64,000 bases of DNA, from NCBI RefSeq assembly GCF_000331575.1, contig NZ_KB223527.1:407842-471841 (forward strand), given 5' to 3'. Within the stretch, counting starts at the first letter, position 1, and every line of letters begins with the position of its first letter. This DNA comes from Calidifontibacillus oryziterrae (lineage in GTDB: Bacteria > Bacillota > Bacilli > Bacillales > Bacillaceae_J). The position numbers and the translations under genes were made by a program. Positions 35,694 through 47,317 of this stretch are shown here, piece by piece. The notes under the pieces are model-generated. The model was not told the DNA's origin, made no database searches, and saw nothing but the letters and a program-made list of their open reading frames with translations.

Positions 35694-36959
35694 TCAATTA
35701 GCTATCTTTTGATTATTCGATTTGAATGCTTCAGGGTATCCGTAACTACCATGTTCGCTTATATCTAAGCCAATAAGTTCTTCTTCCTCTGTCACCCGTA
35801 ATCCCTTCATTACTTTCTTTAACACTAGTAATATGACAAAAGATACTGCAAATGCATACAGAGCTGACACGAATACTCCCATTGCTTGCACACCAAGTTG
35901 AGTGACACCACCACCGTAAAATAATCCAGGTAATCCGACTGTTGCCAATTCTGGTGTAGCAAATAGACCAGTTGATAACGTTCCCCATACGCCAGCAGCA
36001 CCGTGAACAGAAAGAGCGTAAATAGGATCATCTATTTTACATTTTTCAAAAAACTTTACGCTGTAGAAAACTAGCGCTCCCGCAATAAACCCTATGACAA
36101 CCGCTGCCCATGTCTCAACAAAAGCACATGATGCTGTAATGGCTACGAGTCCAGCTAACGCCCCATTCAACATCGTTGGAACGTCTGATTTCCCTACTAT
36201 AATCCATGAAATTAACAACGCACTGATCGCTCCAGCTGCTGCTGCTAAGTTTGTATTTAAGGCAACAAATCCAAAAAATCCATTATCGACCCCAAGTGTG
36301 CTTCCTGCGTTAAAACCAAACCAGCCAACCCATAATATCAACACACCTAAAGCTGTAAATACTTGGTTATGACCATGCAGATTGTTAGCAGAGCCATCTT
36401 TATTGTATTTCCCGATTCTCGGTTTTAATAATATAGTAGCTGCTAGTGCTGCCATCGCACCTGTTAAGTGAACAACTGTAGATCCAGCAAAATCTTGTTT
36501 TCCATGTTCAGCTAACCAGCCACCGCCCCAAATCCAATGAGCAATAACAGGATACACAAAGCTTGAGAATAGAATCGCAAAAATAAGGTAGACAGAAAGC
36601 TTTGCCCGTTCAGCAAATCCCCCAAAAGCAACCGTTAAGGCGATCCCTGCAAATGCTAGCTGAAATACAAAGAAAGCAGCAGTAGAATAACTTAATCCTT
36701 CTATATCATAGCCTGAATAGAAAAAGTGAGACAATCCAACAAAAAAATTACCATTTTCACCAAAAATAAACCCATAGCCGATTGCCCAAAACACAATCGA
36801 AGCAATTCCAAATGTAAAGATCGTTTTTCCCGCTATATGCCCAGCATTTTTCATGCGAGTTGAACCTGCTTCTAGCATAATAAATCCACCTTGCATAAAA
36901 ATAACCAAAATCGCTCCTAACATAATCCAAACACTATTTAATAAGTACATTTCATCCAT
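35694..36959 (-). CDS. amtB: Ammonium transporter AmtB/NrgA
   Basis: 421 residues, eleven membrane helices, no signal peptide. The conduction-pore twin histidines are in TVVHLTGAMAAL and LSVHGAAGVWGTLS, and HWIWGGGWL and GFNAGSTLG are Amt signatures. The cytoplasmic tail ends EEEELIGLDISEHGSYGYPEA, the region that PII normally contacts. No PII gene is adjacent. ATG 36959 is taken because GGAGG lies 7 bases before it; an immediately preceding TTG is the alternative. It heads a likely operon with the DUF294 and exonuclease genes. Confidence 0.93.
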   Translation of the reverse strand: MDEMYLLNSVWIMLGAILVIFMQGGFIMLEAGSTRMKNAGHIAGKTIFTFGIASIVFWAIGYGFIFGENGNFFVGLSHFFYSGYDIEGLSYSTAAFFVFQLAFAGIALTVAFGGFAERAKLSVYLIFAILFSSFVYPVIAHWIWGGGWLAEHGKQDFAGSTVVHLTGAMAALAATILLKPRIGKYNKDGSANNLHGHNQVFTALGVLILWVGWFGFNAGSTLGVDNGFFGFVALNTNLAAAAGAISALLISWIIVGKSDVPTMLNGALAGLVAITASCAFVETWAAVVIGFIAGALVFYSVKFFEKCKIDDPIYALSVHGAAGVWGTLSTGLFATPELATVGLPGLFYGGGVTQLGVQAMGVFVSALYAFAVSFVILLVLKKVMKGLRVTEEEELIGLDISEHGSYGYPEAFKSNNQKIAN

Positions 36960-37031
36960 CAAGATTCCTCCCTCTCTAATATAAAAATCTTTTATCCTAT
37001 CAGAAACGAAATGATTTACGATTTGTCTTTT

Positions 37032-38882
37032 TTAGCAGTCAATGATGTTCACATTGTATTGTTCAAGCCAGAGATTGATTTGAGCTAAATGTGCAATAAG
37101 TTGGGGACCTGTCATGAGCTGACCAAACCAAGGTGTTTTAAATGACGACCCGTTTGATTCAATAATTTCCTTGACTTTTTGTTTATCGATTAATTCAAGA
37201 ATTGGAGAGTTATTATTATCAACGATGTTGTTTAACTTAGTCCTTACTAGTTTCATATATTCAGGGTGATACGTTTTCGGATAAGGACTCTTTTTACGAT
37301 AAAGAATATCATTAGGTAATACCCCTTCTAAGGCCTTGCGTAAAATCCCCTTCTCACGACCATTTAGCATTTTCATTTCCCATGGAATATTCCATGTGTA
37401 CTCGACTAGGCGATGGTCAGCAAAAGGCACACGAACTTCTAGGCTTGCTCCCATACTCATGCGATCTTTTCGTTCTAGAAGCGTTGTCATAAACCAAATC
37501 ATATTCATGTAAAACATTTCACGACGGCGAGCTTCTAATCGACTTTCTCCTTCTAACCTAGGAACTTCATTCAACGTTTCCTGATAGCGTTGCTTCACAT
37601 ATCCACTCAAATCTAACTTTTGTTGCCAGTCTGATCGCAATAGTCGATGTCTTTCGTCTTCGGATTTCATCCATGGAAAACTTGCTTCATTTAGCAAATC
37701 ATCTCGATAAAACCACGGGTATCCGCCAAATATTTCATCGGCACATTCACCTGACAAAGCAACCGTAAAGTCTGATTTTATTTGCTCGCAAAACCATAAT
37801 AATGAGGAATCAACATCCGCCATCCCTGGTAAATCTCTCACTTTAACAGCATCCTCTAAACGATAGGCAAGGTTTTGATTATTTATAATCGCTGAATGAT
37901 GAACTGACCCTAAAAATTGTTGCATTTTTCGAATCCATGGTTCATCCATATCAGGCTGAAACGAGTTCGCTTGGAAAAATTCATGATTACGCTCATAATC
38001 AATCGAATACGTATGAAGAGTACCCCGTCCTTTGTTATTAAAATAATTAGATGCAATTGCACTAATCGCGCTTGAATCAATCCCACCCGACAAAAACGTA
38101 CATACTGGAACATCTGCAACTAACTGTCGTTCTACAGCATCTTTTACAAGGAATCTCACTTGTTCAACAGTTTCGGCTAATGTAAAATTATGTTGTTTGC
38201 TTTCTACATTCCAATAACGCCTAACTATTAGTCCTGTGCGATTATAGATGAGATAATGGGCTGGGCGAAGTTCTTTAACTCCCCGAAATACACCGTGATC
38301 AGGAGTCCGGGAAGGACCTAATCCAAATAGTTCCTGTAGCCCTTCCCTATCTACCTCTGCTTTTACCTCTGGGTGAGCCAATATCGCTTTTAATTCGGAT
38401 GCAAATAGGAAAGAACCATTTACCTCACGATAAAAAAGTGGTTTGACCCCAAGCCGATCTCTAGCCATAAAAAGCTGCTCCTTCTGATGGTCCCAAACGC
38501 CAAAGGCATATATACCATTTAAATAATCCACACACTGTTCATTCCATTCAATGTAAGCTGTTAGCAGAACCTCTGTATCGGAATGAGACTGAAAAGTATA
38601 TCCCCTTTTCCGTAATTCCTCACGTATTTCTTCTGTATTATAAAGCTCACCATTATATACCATTGTATAGAAGCAGCCGTTATGATCTTTTATCATTGGT
38701 TGTTTCCCACCAGAAGGGTCAACAACAATGAGTCGTGTATGACCTAGTGAAGCATGACGCGCATTCCATATATCAGAAGCATCTGGACCTCGGTTTGCAA
38801 GAGTTTGCGCCATTTTTTTCACGATGAATATTTCTCTAGTTAAATCTTGATGCCAATTAATCCATCCTGTAATTCCACACAC
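37032..38882 (-). CDS. asnB: Asparagine synthetase (glutamine-hydrolysing)
   Basis: 616 residues. N-terminal class II glutaminase with Cys2 as the nucleophile (MCGITGWINW), then the ATP-pyrophosphatase domain with FLSGGIDSSAI (near residue 263) and ALSGECADEIFGGYPW. It converts aspartate and glutamine to asparagine. At 616 residues it is closest to the AsnO/YisO size class of Bacillus, which in B. subtilis is sporulation-linked, but I cannot separate it from AsnB by eye. GTG start at 38882 with a weak site. Lies between glutamine synthetase and amtB, in a nitrogen block. Confidence 0.9.
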   Translation of the reverse strand: MCGITGWINWHQDLTREIFIVKKMAQTLANRGPDASDIWNARHASLGHTRLIVVDPSGGKQPMIKDHNGCFYTMVYNGELYNTEEIREELRKRGYTFQSHSDTEVLLTAYIEWNEQCVDYLNGIYAFGVWDHQKEQLFMARDRLGVKPLFYREVNGSFLFASELKAILAHPEVKAEVDREGLQELFGLGPSRTPDHGVFRGVKELRPAHYLIYNRTGLIVRRYWNVESKQHNFTLAETVEQVRFLVKDAVERQLVADVPVCTFLSGGIDSSAISAIASNYFNNKGRGTLHTYSIDYERNHEFFQANSFQPDMDEPWIRKMQQFLGSVHHSAIINNQNLAYRLEDAVKVRDLPGMADVDSSLLWFCEQIKSDFTVALSGECADEIFGGYPWFYRDDLLNEASFPWMKSEDERHRLLRSDWQQKLDLSGYVKQRYQETLNEVPRLEGESRLEARRREMFYMNMIWFMTTLLERKDRMSMGASLEVRVPFADHRLVEYTWNIPWEMKMLNGREKGILRKALEGVLPNDILYRKKSPYPKTYHPEYMKLVRTKLNNIVDNNNSPILELIDKQKVKEIIESNGSSFKTPWFGQLMTGPQLIAHLAQINLWLEQYNVNIIDC

Positions 38883-39013
38883 TTGTCATCACTCTTCCCA
38901 TTAGAATTATTTCCTTTTAGTAAGGCAATATTAAGGTTGTTGTTGAGTTGCAGGCGGACGCGAACCTTATGGTGGACGCATCCAGATATAACACAGCCTT
39001 TAATAAAAAATGG

Positions 39014-40351
39014 TTAATATTGTGACATATACTGCTCACGTTCCCACGGATGAACAGACGTACGGAACAAATCCCATTCGATCTCTTTTGCTTCCAAAAA
39101 ACGCTCTAATAAGTGGCTACCTAAAGCATTTTTTATGACACTGTCTGATTTAAGATTTTCAAGAGCTTCTGCTAAACTAGCAGGTAGATCAACAATACCA
39201 TTTTCAAGGCGTTCTTCCTTTGACATCACATAGATGTTGCGATTTACAGGTTCTGGTGCTGTTAATTTATTTTTGATACCATCTAAGCCTGCGGCTAGTT
39301 GAACCGCCATTGCTAAATAAGGATTTGCTGAAGGATCTACACTACGAACTTCAACACGAGTACTCAAGCCACGAGAAGCAGGAATACGAATAAGCGGGCT
39401 TCTATTTCTAGCTGACCAAGCAACATAGCAAGGTGCTTCATAACCAGGTACTAAACGTTTGTATGAGTTAACAGTAGGATTTGTAATGGCCGTGAAATTT
39501 GGAACATGTTTTAAAATACCAGCGATAAATTGACGGGCTGTTTCACTAAGCTCTAACACGCCGTTTTGATCATAGAAAGCATTCTCACCTTCTTTAAATA
39601 ATGAAAGGTTACAATGCATACCAGATCCATTCATACCAAACAATGGTTTTGCCATAAACGTTGCATGAAGACCATGCTTACGCGCGATTGTTTTCACAAC
39701 AAGTTTAAATGTTTGAATATCATCACAAGCTTTTAATGCACTTTGATATTTAAAATCAATTTCATGCTGGCCTGGTGCAACTTCATGATGAGAAGCTTCA
39801 ATGTCAAAGCCCATTTCTTCAAGCTCCAACACGATGTCTCGACGGCAATTTTCACCGAGATCAGTTGGTGCTAAATCAAAATATCCGCCTTGATCATTTA
39901 ATTCAAGAGAAGGTTCACCTTTATCATCTAACTTAAATAAGAAAAATTCAGGTTCTGGGCCGACATTGAAATCTGTAAATCCAAGCTCTTTCATTTCGCT
40001 TAAAATTCGTTTTAGGTTATTACGTGGATCTCCTTCAAACGGTGATCCATCTGGGTGGTAAATATCACAAATGAAACGAGCAACCTTGCCTTTTTCAGCG
40101 GTCCACGGGAAGATTACAAACGTATCTAAGTCAGGATATAAGTACATATCAGATTCTTCGATACGAACAAAGCCTTCAATTGATGAACCGTCAAACATCA
40201 TTTTATTATCTAACGCTTTTTCTAACTGACTTACTGGAATTTCAACATTTTTAATCGTCCCAAAAAGGTCTGTAAATTGTAGGCGAATGAAGCGAACATC
40301 TTGCTCCTTAACCATTTTCATTACTTGTTCTCTTGTGTACGTATTTTTCAT
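39014..40351 (-). CDS. glnA: Glutamine synthetase, type I-alpha
   Basis: 445 residues, the size of Bacillus GSI-alpha. Active-site sequences: [10 protein letters not shown], the metal and glutamate loop [17 protein letters not shown], and [15 protein letters not shown]; the C-terminus [12 protein letters not shown] is that of Firmicute GSI-alpha, which is feedback inhibited rather than adenylylated. No glnR precedes it, unlike B. subtilis glnRA; instead it follows dapF by 45 bases and probably shares the gltB-dapL-dapF transcript. I found no good GlnR/TnrA palindrome just upstream. It may be the main or a second copy. Confidence 0.95.
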   Translation of the reverse strand: MKNTYTREQVMKMVKEQDVRFIRLQFTDLFGTIKNVEIPVSQLEKALDNKMMFDGSSIEGFVRIEESDMYLYPDLDTFVIFPWTAEKGKVARFICDIYHPDGSPFEGDPRNNLKRILSEMKELGFTDFNVGPEPEFFLFKLDDKGEPSLELNDQGGYFDLAPTDLGENCRRDIVLELEEMGFDIEASHHEVAPGQHEIDFKYQSALKACDDIQTFKLVVKTIARKHGLHATFMAKPLFGMNGSGMHCNLSLFKEGENAFYDQNGVLELSETARQFIAGILKHVPNFTAITNPTVNSYKRLVPGYEAPCYVAWSARNRSPLIRIPASRGLSTRVEVRSVDPSANPYLAMAVQLAAGLDGIKNKLTAPEPVNRNIYVMSKEERLENGIVDLPASLAEALENLKSDSVIKNALGSHLLERFLEAKEIEWDLFRTSVHPWEREQYMSQY

Positions 40352-40396
40352 AAAATTACCTCCAATTAATAATTTTTAAGTTTAATACCTTCGATG

Positions 40397-41260
40397 TTAT
40401 AAATCTTGAATATTCATCAATTCTCCTTGGCAAATATACGCTGCTTCACCTCTTTTCCAAACGTGGTTATTTTCATCCCATCTTATTGTCAAATCCCCTC
40501 CGGGAAGATGAACTGTGATCGGAATATATCTGTCAATCATGTTGTTTAAAGTAGCTGCTACAACAGCAGCACATGCACCTGTACCACATGCCATTGTTAT
40601 ACCGGATCCTCTTTCCCAGACACAATAATGAATCTCCTGGCGATTTTCCACATTAACAAAACCTACATTTACTCGTTCTGGAAACAGCTCCGAATTTTCA
40701 ATTGTTGGACCAATCTTTTCCACAGGCACTTTTCCTACATCATCAACAAATAGAATCGTGTGAGGATTCCCCATCGATACACAAGTCATATGGTATATCT
40801 CATTGTCAATCGTAAATGGTTCATTAATCGTTGTTGTCGAAGGGTTACCGAGCATTGGAATCACCCCCTTTAATAATTGTGGTTCCCCCATATCAACGGT
40901 TATATATCGTATAAATCTCTCACCTACTTCAACTTCCACTTTGACTTGAACGATTCCTCCTAACGTTTCGATCGTAAAATCAGGGTTGGCGGCATACATA
41001 TGATCATATAAATACTTTGCTACACAGCGTAATCCATTCCCACAATTCTTTCCTTCTGACCCATCCTCATTAAAAATCCTCATTCGGAAATCAGCAACTT
41101 CAGAAGGGCAAATTAAGATGATTCCATCTGAACCAATACCAAAATTCACATCCGAAACTTGTCTAGCAAGTTGAGCAAAATCTATATTCTCCAATGAAAA
41201 ATCTAATAAATTGAAAAAAACATAATTGTTTCCTAACCCATGCATTTTAGTGAATTGCAT
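40397..41260 (-). CDS. dapF: Diaminopimelate epimerase
   Basis: 287 residues. The two catalytic cysteines are in KNCGNGLRCVA (near residue 75) and MACGTGACAAVVA (near 225), the acid/base pair that interconverts LL- and meso-diaminopimelate for lysine and peptidoglycan. MHGLGNNYVF at the start is the family's N-terminal motif (usually GNDF; here GNNY). It starts 15 bases after the aminotransferase stop, so the two steps that make meso-DAP are coupled. Confidence 0.95.
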   Translation of the reverse strand: MQFTKMHGLGNNYVFFNLLDFSLENIDFAQLARQVSDVNFGIGSDGIILICPSEVADFRMRIFNEDGSEGKNCGNGLRCVAKYLYDHMYAANPDFTIETLGGIVQVKVEVEVGERFIRYITVDMGEPQLLKGVIPMLGNPSTTTINEPFTIDNEIYHMTCVSMGNPHTILFVDDVGKVPVEKIGPTIENSELFPERVNVGFVNVENRQEIHYCVWERGSGITMACGTGACAAVVAATLNNMIDRYIPITVHLPGGDLTIRWDENNHVWKRGEAAYICQGELMNIQDL

Positions 41261-41275
41261 TCTTTATCCTTCTTT

Positions 41276-42520
41276 CTAAAAGATAAACTTTGACTTACTC
41301 AATCTATCTTTAATTTCTGCCAAGACACGCTCTTCATCGTCATAATCCTTTGCTTGGAATGTTACTGAAAATCGAACATATTGACCTACATCGTCCCAAG
41401 GAACGGTAGAAATTAGATGCTCCAAGATTAAATATTGACTAAATTCTTCTGCCGATTGAAACTGTGGTCCATTCTCCACACCTTTAGGAGCCTTTGTATA
41501 TAAGAAAAAGGACCCTTTTGGTTTTTTCGCATGAAACCCACACTCTTCTAATATATTGGCTAACTGTTCATGACGGCGCGAATACTTCTCAGCTGTTTTT
41601 TCAGTAATCTCAGGGTGCTGAAGCGCGAACGCAGCTGCTTTTTGAATCGCTATAAATTGACCTGAATCATTATTATCCTTAACCGTCGCAAACGAATGGA
41701 CAATTTTAGGATTTCCGGCTATAAAACCAATGCGCCAACCAGTCATATTAAAGGATTTAGATAACGAATGGAGTTCGACACCAACATCCTTTGCCCCTGG
41801 AACAGAAAGGAAGCTTAGCGGTTTTACACCATCAAAGACTAAAGCAGCATAAGCCGCATCGTGAATGACAATCAATTGATGATTCTTGGCAAACTGAACA
41901 ACCTCTTCAAAGAACTCCTTATTTGCAACAGCACCTGTTGGATTGTTTGGATAATTTAAATAAAGCAACTTCGCTTTATCTAGAACGCCGTCACTCAATG
42001 AATCAAGCTTTGGAAGAAACCCGTTTTGCTCTAAAAGCGGTAAATGAACAACTTCTCCACCACAATACTTTGTATGTGTTCCTAAAACCGGATAATTAGG
42101 TGATGGCATTAGTGTAATATCACCACGATTTATAAATGCTGTTGGGAGCATTGCTAACGCTGGCTTCGAACCGATAATATGGTTAATTTCTGTTTCTGGA
42201 TCTAGATCAATAACACCAAAAACCTCTTTCATATATACGGCAGCTGCCTTTTTAAACTCAGGGATTCCATTATCCGCATAAAAGCGATTCTCTAGTTTAG
42301 CTGCTTCCTCTGCTAATTTCCCGACGACCCTCATGTCTGCCATTTCATCTGGTTCACCTACACCTAAATCAATTAACTCAATATTTGGATTGGCTTTTAT
42401 AGCTCTTCTTTTAGCCCTTTTAATTTTTTCAAATTTATATATTTCCTCTTTCAAACCGAATTCTGGTCCACCAATACGATCTGCAAAGAGTTGTTGAATG
42501 TAGTCTGTATTAGTTGGCAT
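41276..42520 (-). CDS. dapL: LL-diaminopimelate aminotransferase
   Basis: 414-residue fold-type I PLP enzyme. The PLP lysine is in SLSKSFNMTGWRIGF (near residue 245); LYLNYPNNPTGAV and the N-terminal IDLGVGEPDEM are aminotransferase signatures. The pairing with dapF points to LL-DAP aminotransferase, which makes LL-DAP from tetrahydrodipicolinate and glutamate in one step. B. subtilis uses the acetylase route instead, so this may be a bypass or the main route. Another aminotransferase specificity cannot be ruled out from sequence alone. Lies 79 bases after gltB. Confidence 0.82.
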   Translation of the reverse strand: MPTNTDYIQQLFADRIGGPEFGLKEEIYKFEKIKRAKRRAIKANPNIELIDLGVGEPDEMADMRVVGKLAEEAAKLENRFYADNGIPEFKKAAAVYMKEVFGVIDLDPETEINHIIGSKPALAMLPTAFINRGDITLMPSPNYPVLGTHTKYCGGEVVHLPLLEQNGFLPKLDSLSDGVLDKAKLLYLNYPNNPTGAVANKEFFEEVVQFAKNHQLIVIHDAAYAALVFDGVKPLSFLSVPGAKDVGVELHSLSKSFNMTGWRIGFIAGNPKIVHSFATVKDNNDSGQFIAIQKAAAFALQHPEITEKTAEKYSRRHEQLANILEECGFHAKKPKGSFFLYTKAPKGVENGPQFQSAEEFSQYLILEHLISTVPWDDVGQYVRFSVTFQAKDYDDEERVLAEIKDRLSKSKFIF

Positions 42521-42599
42521 GACTATTCCTCCTAGTCTTTTTCCCTATACATGGGATTTGAGTTAGATGAGAAAACTTCACTTTATCCCACACATCCCC

Positions 42600-45500
42600 T
42601 TATAAAAGTGAATTTACTTCCTCATTCTCTTGAATAGACTGAACAACACGTTTATATTCTTTTGGTATAACCTTCACCCACTTTGTTAAGTTTTCATTCC
42701 AATGGTGTAGAATATAGGATGCACGAGAACTGCTTGTGTAATGGTAATGATTTAGAATGAGCTGTTTCACTTCCGATATTTCTCTTTGATCAACTAAAGG
42801 ATCTAACTCGACCATTTCTTTGTTACAAAGCTTTGCAAATCCTTGAATATCATTTGCATACACATATGCAATTCCACCTGACATTCCTGCTCCAAAGTTT
42901 TTGCCAACAGTTCCAAGAACAATGACACGTCCACCTGTCATATACTCGCAGCCGTGATCGCCAACCCCTTCGACAACCGCTTTCACACCACTGTTTCTTA
43001 CACAAAAACGTTCACCAGCAAGTCCGCGGATATATGCTTCTCCTGATGTCGCTCCATAAAATGCAACATTCCCAATAATCGTATTTTCTTCAGGTTCTAA
43101 AATTGATTTTTCAGATGGATTTACAATGATTTTTCCGCCAGATAAACCCTTACCTACATAGTCATTTGCATCTCCTTTAAGGGATAGCTTGACACCTTTT
43201 GGAAGAAATGCACCAAAGCTTTGACCGGCTGTTCCTATAAACTGCAATTGAATTGTATTTTCTGGCAAACCAGCTTCTCCAAAGCGTTTTGATATCTCGC
43301 TGCCTAAGATTGTTCCGACAGCCCTATGAATGTTTTGAATTGAAAAGCTTGCTTTTACTTTCTGCTTGTTTTCAAGTGCTGGTTTGCAAACTGTTAGTAA
43401 TTCTTGATAGTCGAGTGAGTCTTCTAAACCGTGATCTTGAGCTTTCTGGTTGAACATTCCACAATTTGTTGATACTGATGGTTGATACAGAATGTCTGAT
43501 AAATCTAAATCTTTGGCTTTCCAATGTGCCAGAGCTGCATTACTTTTCTCTAATAAATCTGTTCGTCCAACCATTTCATTCATTGTTCTAAACCCTAATT
43601 TGGCCATCAATTCCCTAACATCCTGAGCAATAAAACGCATAAAATTCTCTATGTCTTCAGGCTTACCAATGAATTTTTTGCGAAGCTCTGGATCTTGTGT
43701 CGCAATTCCAACAGGGCAAGTATTAAGGTGACAAACACGAACAAGGACACAGCCTAAAACAACTAATGCACTTGTTGCAAAACCATATTCTTCAGCACCT
43801 AATAATGTTGCCATAACGACATCTCGACCAGTCATCAATTTTCCATCTGCTTCTAAAACAACCCTGTCGCGCAGACCGTTAAGTAACAACGTTTGGTGCG
43901 CTTCAGCTAACCCAAGCTCCCAAGGTAATCCTGCATGTAATATACTTGATCTTGGTGCTGCACCAGTTCCACCATCATGGCCGCTAATTAGAATTACATC
44001 AGCCAAGCCCTTGGCAACACCAGCCGCAATCGTCCCAACACCAGCTTTCGATACAAGCTTCACACTAATTCTTGCTTGTGGATTAGCATTTTTTAAATCA
44101 TAAATAAGCTGTGCTAAATCTTCAATTGAATAAATATCATGGTGTGGCGGAGGTGAGATCAAACCAACTCCAGCTGTAGATCCACGCACTTCAGCAATCC
44201 ATGGAAATACTTTACTACCTGGTAGTTGCCCACCTTCACCCGGTTTTGCACCTTGTGCCATTTTGATTTGAATTTCATCAGCGTTTACTAAATAGTGGCT
44301 AGTAACTCCAAAACGACCTGATGCAACTTGCTTTATCGCACTGCGACGATAATCACCATTTTCATCACGCGTGTAGCGGCTTGGGTGTTCGCCACCTTCA
44401 CCACAGTTACTTTTTCCACCAATTCGATTCATGGCAATCGCTAGTGTTTCATGTGCTTCCTGACTTATTGAACCGTATGACATCGCACCTGTTTTGAAGC
44501 GACGAAGTATAGATTCAACAGGTTCTACCTCTTCAATTGGCACTGGGCTAGTTTGTTTGAATTTAAACAAATTACGAACAAAGATTAGCTGGTCTTCATT
44601 AGCCTTTTTTGTATAATTTTTATAGAGTTCATAGTCATTGTTACGACAAGCTGTTTTTAACATACGGACTGTCTCCGGATTGAAGGCATGTGCTTCTCCA
44701 TCTTTCCGATATTGAAAATTACTCCCTGTATCTAAACGTCTGTTTTTTTCAGCAAACGCTTTTTCATGACGCATTAGTACTTCTTTCGTAATTGTATCTA
44801 GTTTAATTCCACCTAAAGCTCCAGTTGTTCCAGTAAAATAGTGATCAATAACAGAAGAATCAATTCCAACTACTTCAAAGATTTGTGCTCCACGATAGCT
44901 TTGAATTGTTGAAATTCCCATTTTTGATAGTACTTTTACAATTCCATCTGTTGTGGCTTGAATATAATTACGAACAGCTTCTGAGAAACTAATTTTCTCC
45001 TTAATATCACCGTTAGTTAGCATTTCTTCTATACTTGCAAATGCAAGATAAGGATTAATTGCATCAGCTCCATAACTTATTAACATTGCTACTTGATGTA
45101 CATCTCTTGCCTCGCCGGTTTCAGCAATTATACTTACCTTTGTTCTTGTACCGTGCCGAACTAAGTGGTGGTGAAGGCCACTAACTGCTAGCAATGCCGG
45201 AATCGCTGAAAATTTCTGGTTCAACCCTTTATCTGACAAGATAATAATCGACGCACCATTGCATATCTCATCATCTACTGATTTAAATAAGTTATTCAAG
45301 GCAGCTTCTAATCCTATTTCTCCGTTAGCCACTTCAAAAAGAATTGGATATGTTTGCGACTTAAATGGTAACATTTGATTACTACGAATCTTTGCTAATT
45401 CGACATCTGACAAAATTGGCGTTTCCAAGCGAATACGCTGGCAGCTTTCCGCTGTTGGCTTAAGAAGATTACCCTCTACACCTAGAAGTGTTGCAGTAGA

Positions 45501-47120
45501 TGTAACAAACTTTTCGCGGATCGCATCAATTGGTGGATTCGTTACCTGTGCAAATTGCTGTTTGAAATAGTTATATAAAAGTTGGGAATGATTTGAGAGT
45601 ACCGCTAATGGCATGTCATTACCCATTGAAGCAATTGGCTCCTTACCGTGGACAGCCATCTCTGCAAGAACTTTCTTTAATTCTTCCACCGTATAGCCAA
45701 ACACTTGCTGATATTTCGAAATATCAATATCATTTTTTGCTTGTTGTGTACGAGGCGCAGGTAGTTGGTTAATATGAACACAGTTTGTATTTAACCACTC
45801 GCGATATGGATATTCAGTTGATACGGTACGTTTTACCTCTTCATCACGGATAATACGTCCTTCTATTAAATCAACAAGTAACATTTTACCTGGACTTAAT
45901 CTTCCCTTTTCGATAATTCGATCTGGTTCAACCTCAACTACTCCTGCCTCAGATGCAAAGATAATTGTTCCATCAATCGTGACGTAATAACGAGCTGGCC
46001 GGAGACCATTACGATCTAACATCGCACCAATTAAGCGACCATCTGTAAAACCTAGTGCTGCCGGACCATCCCATGGTTCCATTAAATGACTGTGATATTC
46101 GTAAAATGCTTTTAATGAATCATCCATGGTTTCTATTTGCTCCCATGGTTCAGGAACCATCATCATTGCCGCTTGTGGCAACGAGCGGCCAGATAGAGTT
46201 AAAAATTCTAAGCAATTATCAAAAGAAGATGAATCACTACCATTTAAATCTATAATCGGTATTATTTCTTTTGTTTTCTCTCCAAAAACAGATGATTCAA
46301 TTATTTGTTCCCGTGCTTTCATCCAATTGACATTACCTTGCAGTGTATTAATCTCACCATTATGGATTAACATTCGGTTTGGATGTGCTCTTTCCCAACT
46401 AGGAAATGTATTCGTACTGTAGCGTGAATGAACAAGCACATATGATGATGTAAATGTTTCATCTTGCAAATCAAGATAATATTGATCTAATTGCTCAGGA
46501 GTCAGCATCCCTTTGTAGACAATTGTTCTTGATGATAGACTTGCAACATAGAAGGTTTCATTCCCTGCAAGCAGTTTTTCTTTGATCACTTTTTCAGTTC
46601 GCTTGCGTATAATATAAAGCTTTCGTTCAAATGTCTGTTCATCCATTATTTCTGCTGCCTTTTCAATAAATAACTGACGAATAAAGGGCTGACTTTGTTT
46701 TGCTGTTTCACCAATAGCAGCATCATTTGTCGGAACGGTTCGCCATCCAAGAAGTTGTTGTCCTTCTTCTTTGATAATTTTGTTGAATACTTCCTCACAC
46801 TGAAGTCTAAGTTTAGAATTTTGAGGTAGGAATACCATTCCTACGCCATAGCTTCCTTGTTTATAAATTCTTAACTGTGACCAACACCTACGAAAAAATT
46901 GATGTGGCAACTGCGTCATGATTCCTGCACCGTCACCTGTGTCAGGATCACTCGCTTGCCCACCACGGTGTTCTAATCGGCAAAGCATCGATATTCCTTG
47001 CTTTACGATATTGTGAGAAGTTTCTCCGTTGAGATTAGCAATAAATCCTATACCGCACGCATCATGTTCATAAGCTGGTTTATAAAGTCCTTGTTTAACT
47101 GGTGGATTCATTTGTTTCAT
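42600..47120 (-). CDS. gltB: Glutamate synthase large subunit
   Basis: About 1506 residues with the full domain order: class II glutaminase beginning at the mature Cys of [12 protein letters not shown], central domain, FMN barrel ([27 protein letters not shown]), the 3Fe-4S cysteines in [12 protein letters not shown], and the C-terminal GXGXG helix. It forms glutamate from glutamine and 2-oxoglutarate, with a small subunit that is not in this window. ATG 47120 is chosen for its ribosome-site spacing; the frame extends 10 codons further upstream. First gene of the probable gltB-dapL-dapF-glnA operon. Confidence 0.95.
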   Translation of the reverse strand: MKQMNPPVKQGLYKPAYEHDACGIGFIANLNGETSHNIVKQGISMLCRLEHRGGQASDPDTGDGAGIMTQLPHQFFRRCWSQLRIYKQGSYGVGMVFLPQNSKLRLQCEEVFNKIIKEEGQQLLGWRTVPTNDAAIGETAKQSQPFIRQLFIEKAAEIMDEQTFERKLYIIRKRTEKVIKEKLLAGNETFYVASLSSRTIVYKGMLTPEQLDQYYLDLQDETFTSSYVLVHSRYSTNTFPSWERAHPNRMLIHNGEINTLQGNVNWMKAREQIIESSVFGEKTKEIIPIIDLNGSDSSSFDNCLEFLTLSGRSLPQAAMMMVPEPWEQIETMDDSLKAFYEYHSHLMEPWDGPAALGFTDGRLIGAMLDRNGLRPARYYVTIDGTIIFASEAGVVEVEPDRIIEKGRLSPGKMLLVDLIEGRIIRDEEVKRTVSTEYPYREWLNTNCVHINQLPAPRTQQAKNDIDISKYQQVFGYTVEELKKVLAEMAVHGKEPIASMGNDMPLAVLSNHSQLLYNYFKQQFAQVTNPPIDAIREKFVTSTATLLGVEGNLLKPTAESCQRIRLETPILSDVELAKIRSNQMLPFKSQTYPILFEVANGEIGLEAALNNLFKSVDDEICNGASIIILSDKGLNQKFSAIPALLAVSGLHHHLVRHGTRTKVSIIAETGEARDVHQVAMLISYGADAINPYLAFASIEEMLTNGDIKEKISFSEAVRNYIQATTDGIVKVLSKMGISTIQSYRGAQIFEVVGIDSSVIDHYFTGTTGALGGIKLDTITKEVLMRHEKAFAEKNRRLDTGSNFQYRKDGEAHAFNPETVRMLKTACRNNDYELYKNYTKKANEDQLIFVRNLFKFKQTSPVPIEEVEPVESILRRFKTGAMSYGSISQEAHETLAIAMNRIGGKSNCGEGGEHPSRYTRDENGDYRRSAIKQVASGRFGVTSHYLVNADEIQIKMAQGAKPGEGGQLPGSKVFPWIAEVRGSTAGVGLISPPPHHDIYSIEDLAQLIYDLKNANPQARISVKLVSKAGVGTIAAGVAKGLADVILISGHDGGTGAAPRSSILHAGLPWELGLAEAHQTLLLNGLRDRVVLEADGKLMTGRDVVMATLLGAEEYGFATSALVVLGCVLVRVCHLNTCPVGIATQDPELRKKFIGKPEDIENFMRFIAQDVRELMAKLGFRTMNEMVGRTDLLEKSNAALAHWKAKDLDLSDILYQPSVSTNCGMFNQKAQDHGLEDSLDYQELLTVCKPALENKQKVKASFSIQNIHRAVGTILGSEISKRFGEAGLPENTIQLQFIGTAGQSFGAFLPKGVKLSLKGDANDYVGKGLSGGKIIVNPSEKSILEPEENTIIGNVAFYGATSGEAYIRGLAGERFCVRNSGVKAVVEGVGDHGCEYMTGGRVIVLGTVGKNFGAGMSGGIAYVYANDIQGFAKLCNKEMVELDPLVDQREISEVKQLILNHYHYTSSSRASYILHHWNENLTKWVKVIPKEYKRVVQSIQENEEVNSLL

Positions 47121-47301
47121 CCTTTCACCCTTTCCATTCTTTCTCAACATTAGTTATAAAAGATAAAAATTTGACATTTATTGATTGTAATACAATATTA
47201 AAAACAATTAGAATGTTCTTGGAATTTATTATATGTTTCATGTATCAATCTTTCCAATATTTATTTTTTATTTAATTAATCTAATTTTGAGATCGATTAT
47301 A

Positions 47302-47317
47302 ATGTAAGCGCTTTAAT
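47302..47317. promoter_or_regulatory. CcpA cre-like site upstream of gltB
   Basis: ATGTAAGCGCTTTAAT matches the cre consensus WTGNAANCGNWWNCAW at 15 of 16 positions and has the central CG palindrome. It lies about 180 bases upstream of gltB in a gene-free 390-base region (47121-47509) in which I see no other feature and no gltC. Confidence 0.6.

Noticed and set aside
36960..37031. TnrA/GlnR operator upstream of amtB
   Set aside because: Searched for the TGTNA-N7-TNACA palindrome on both strands and found no acceptable match.
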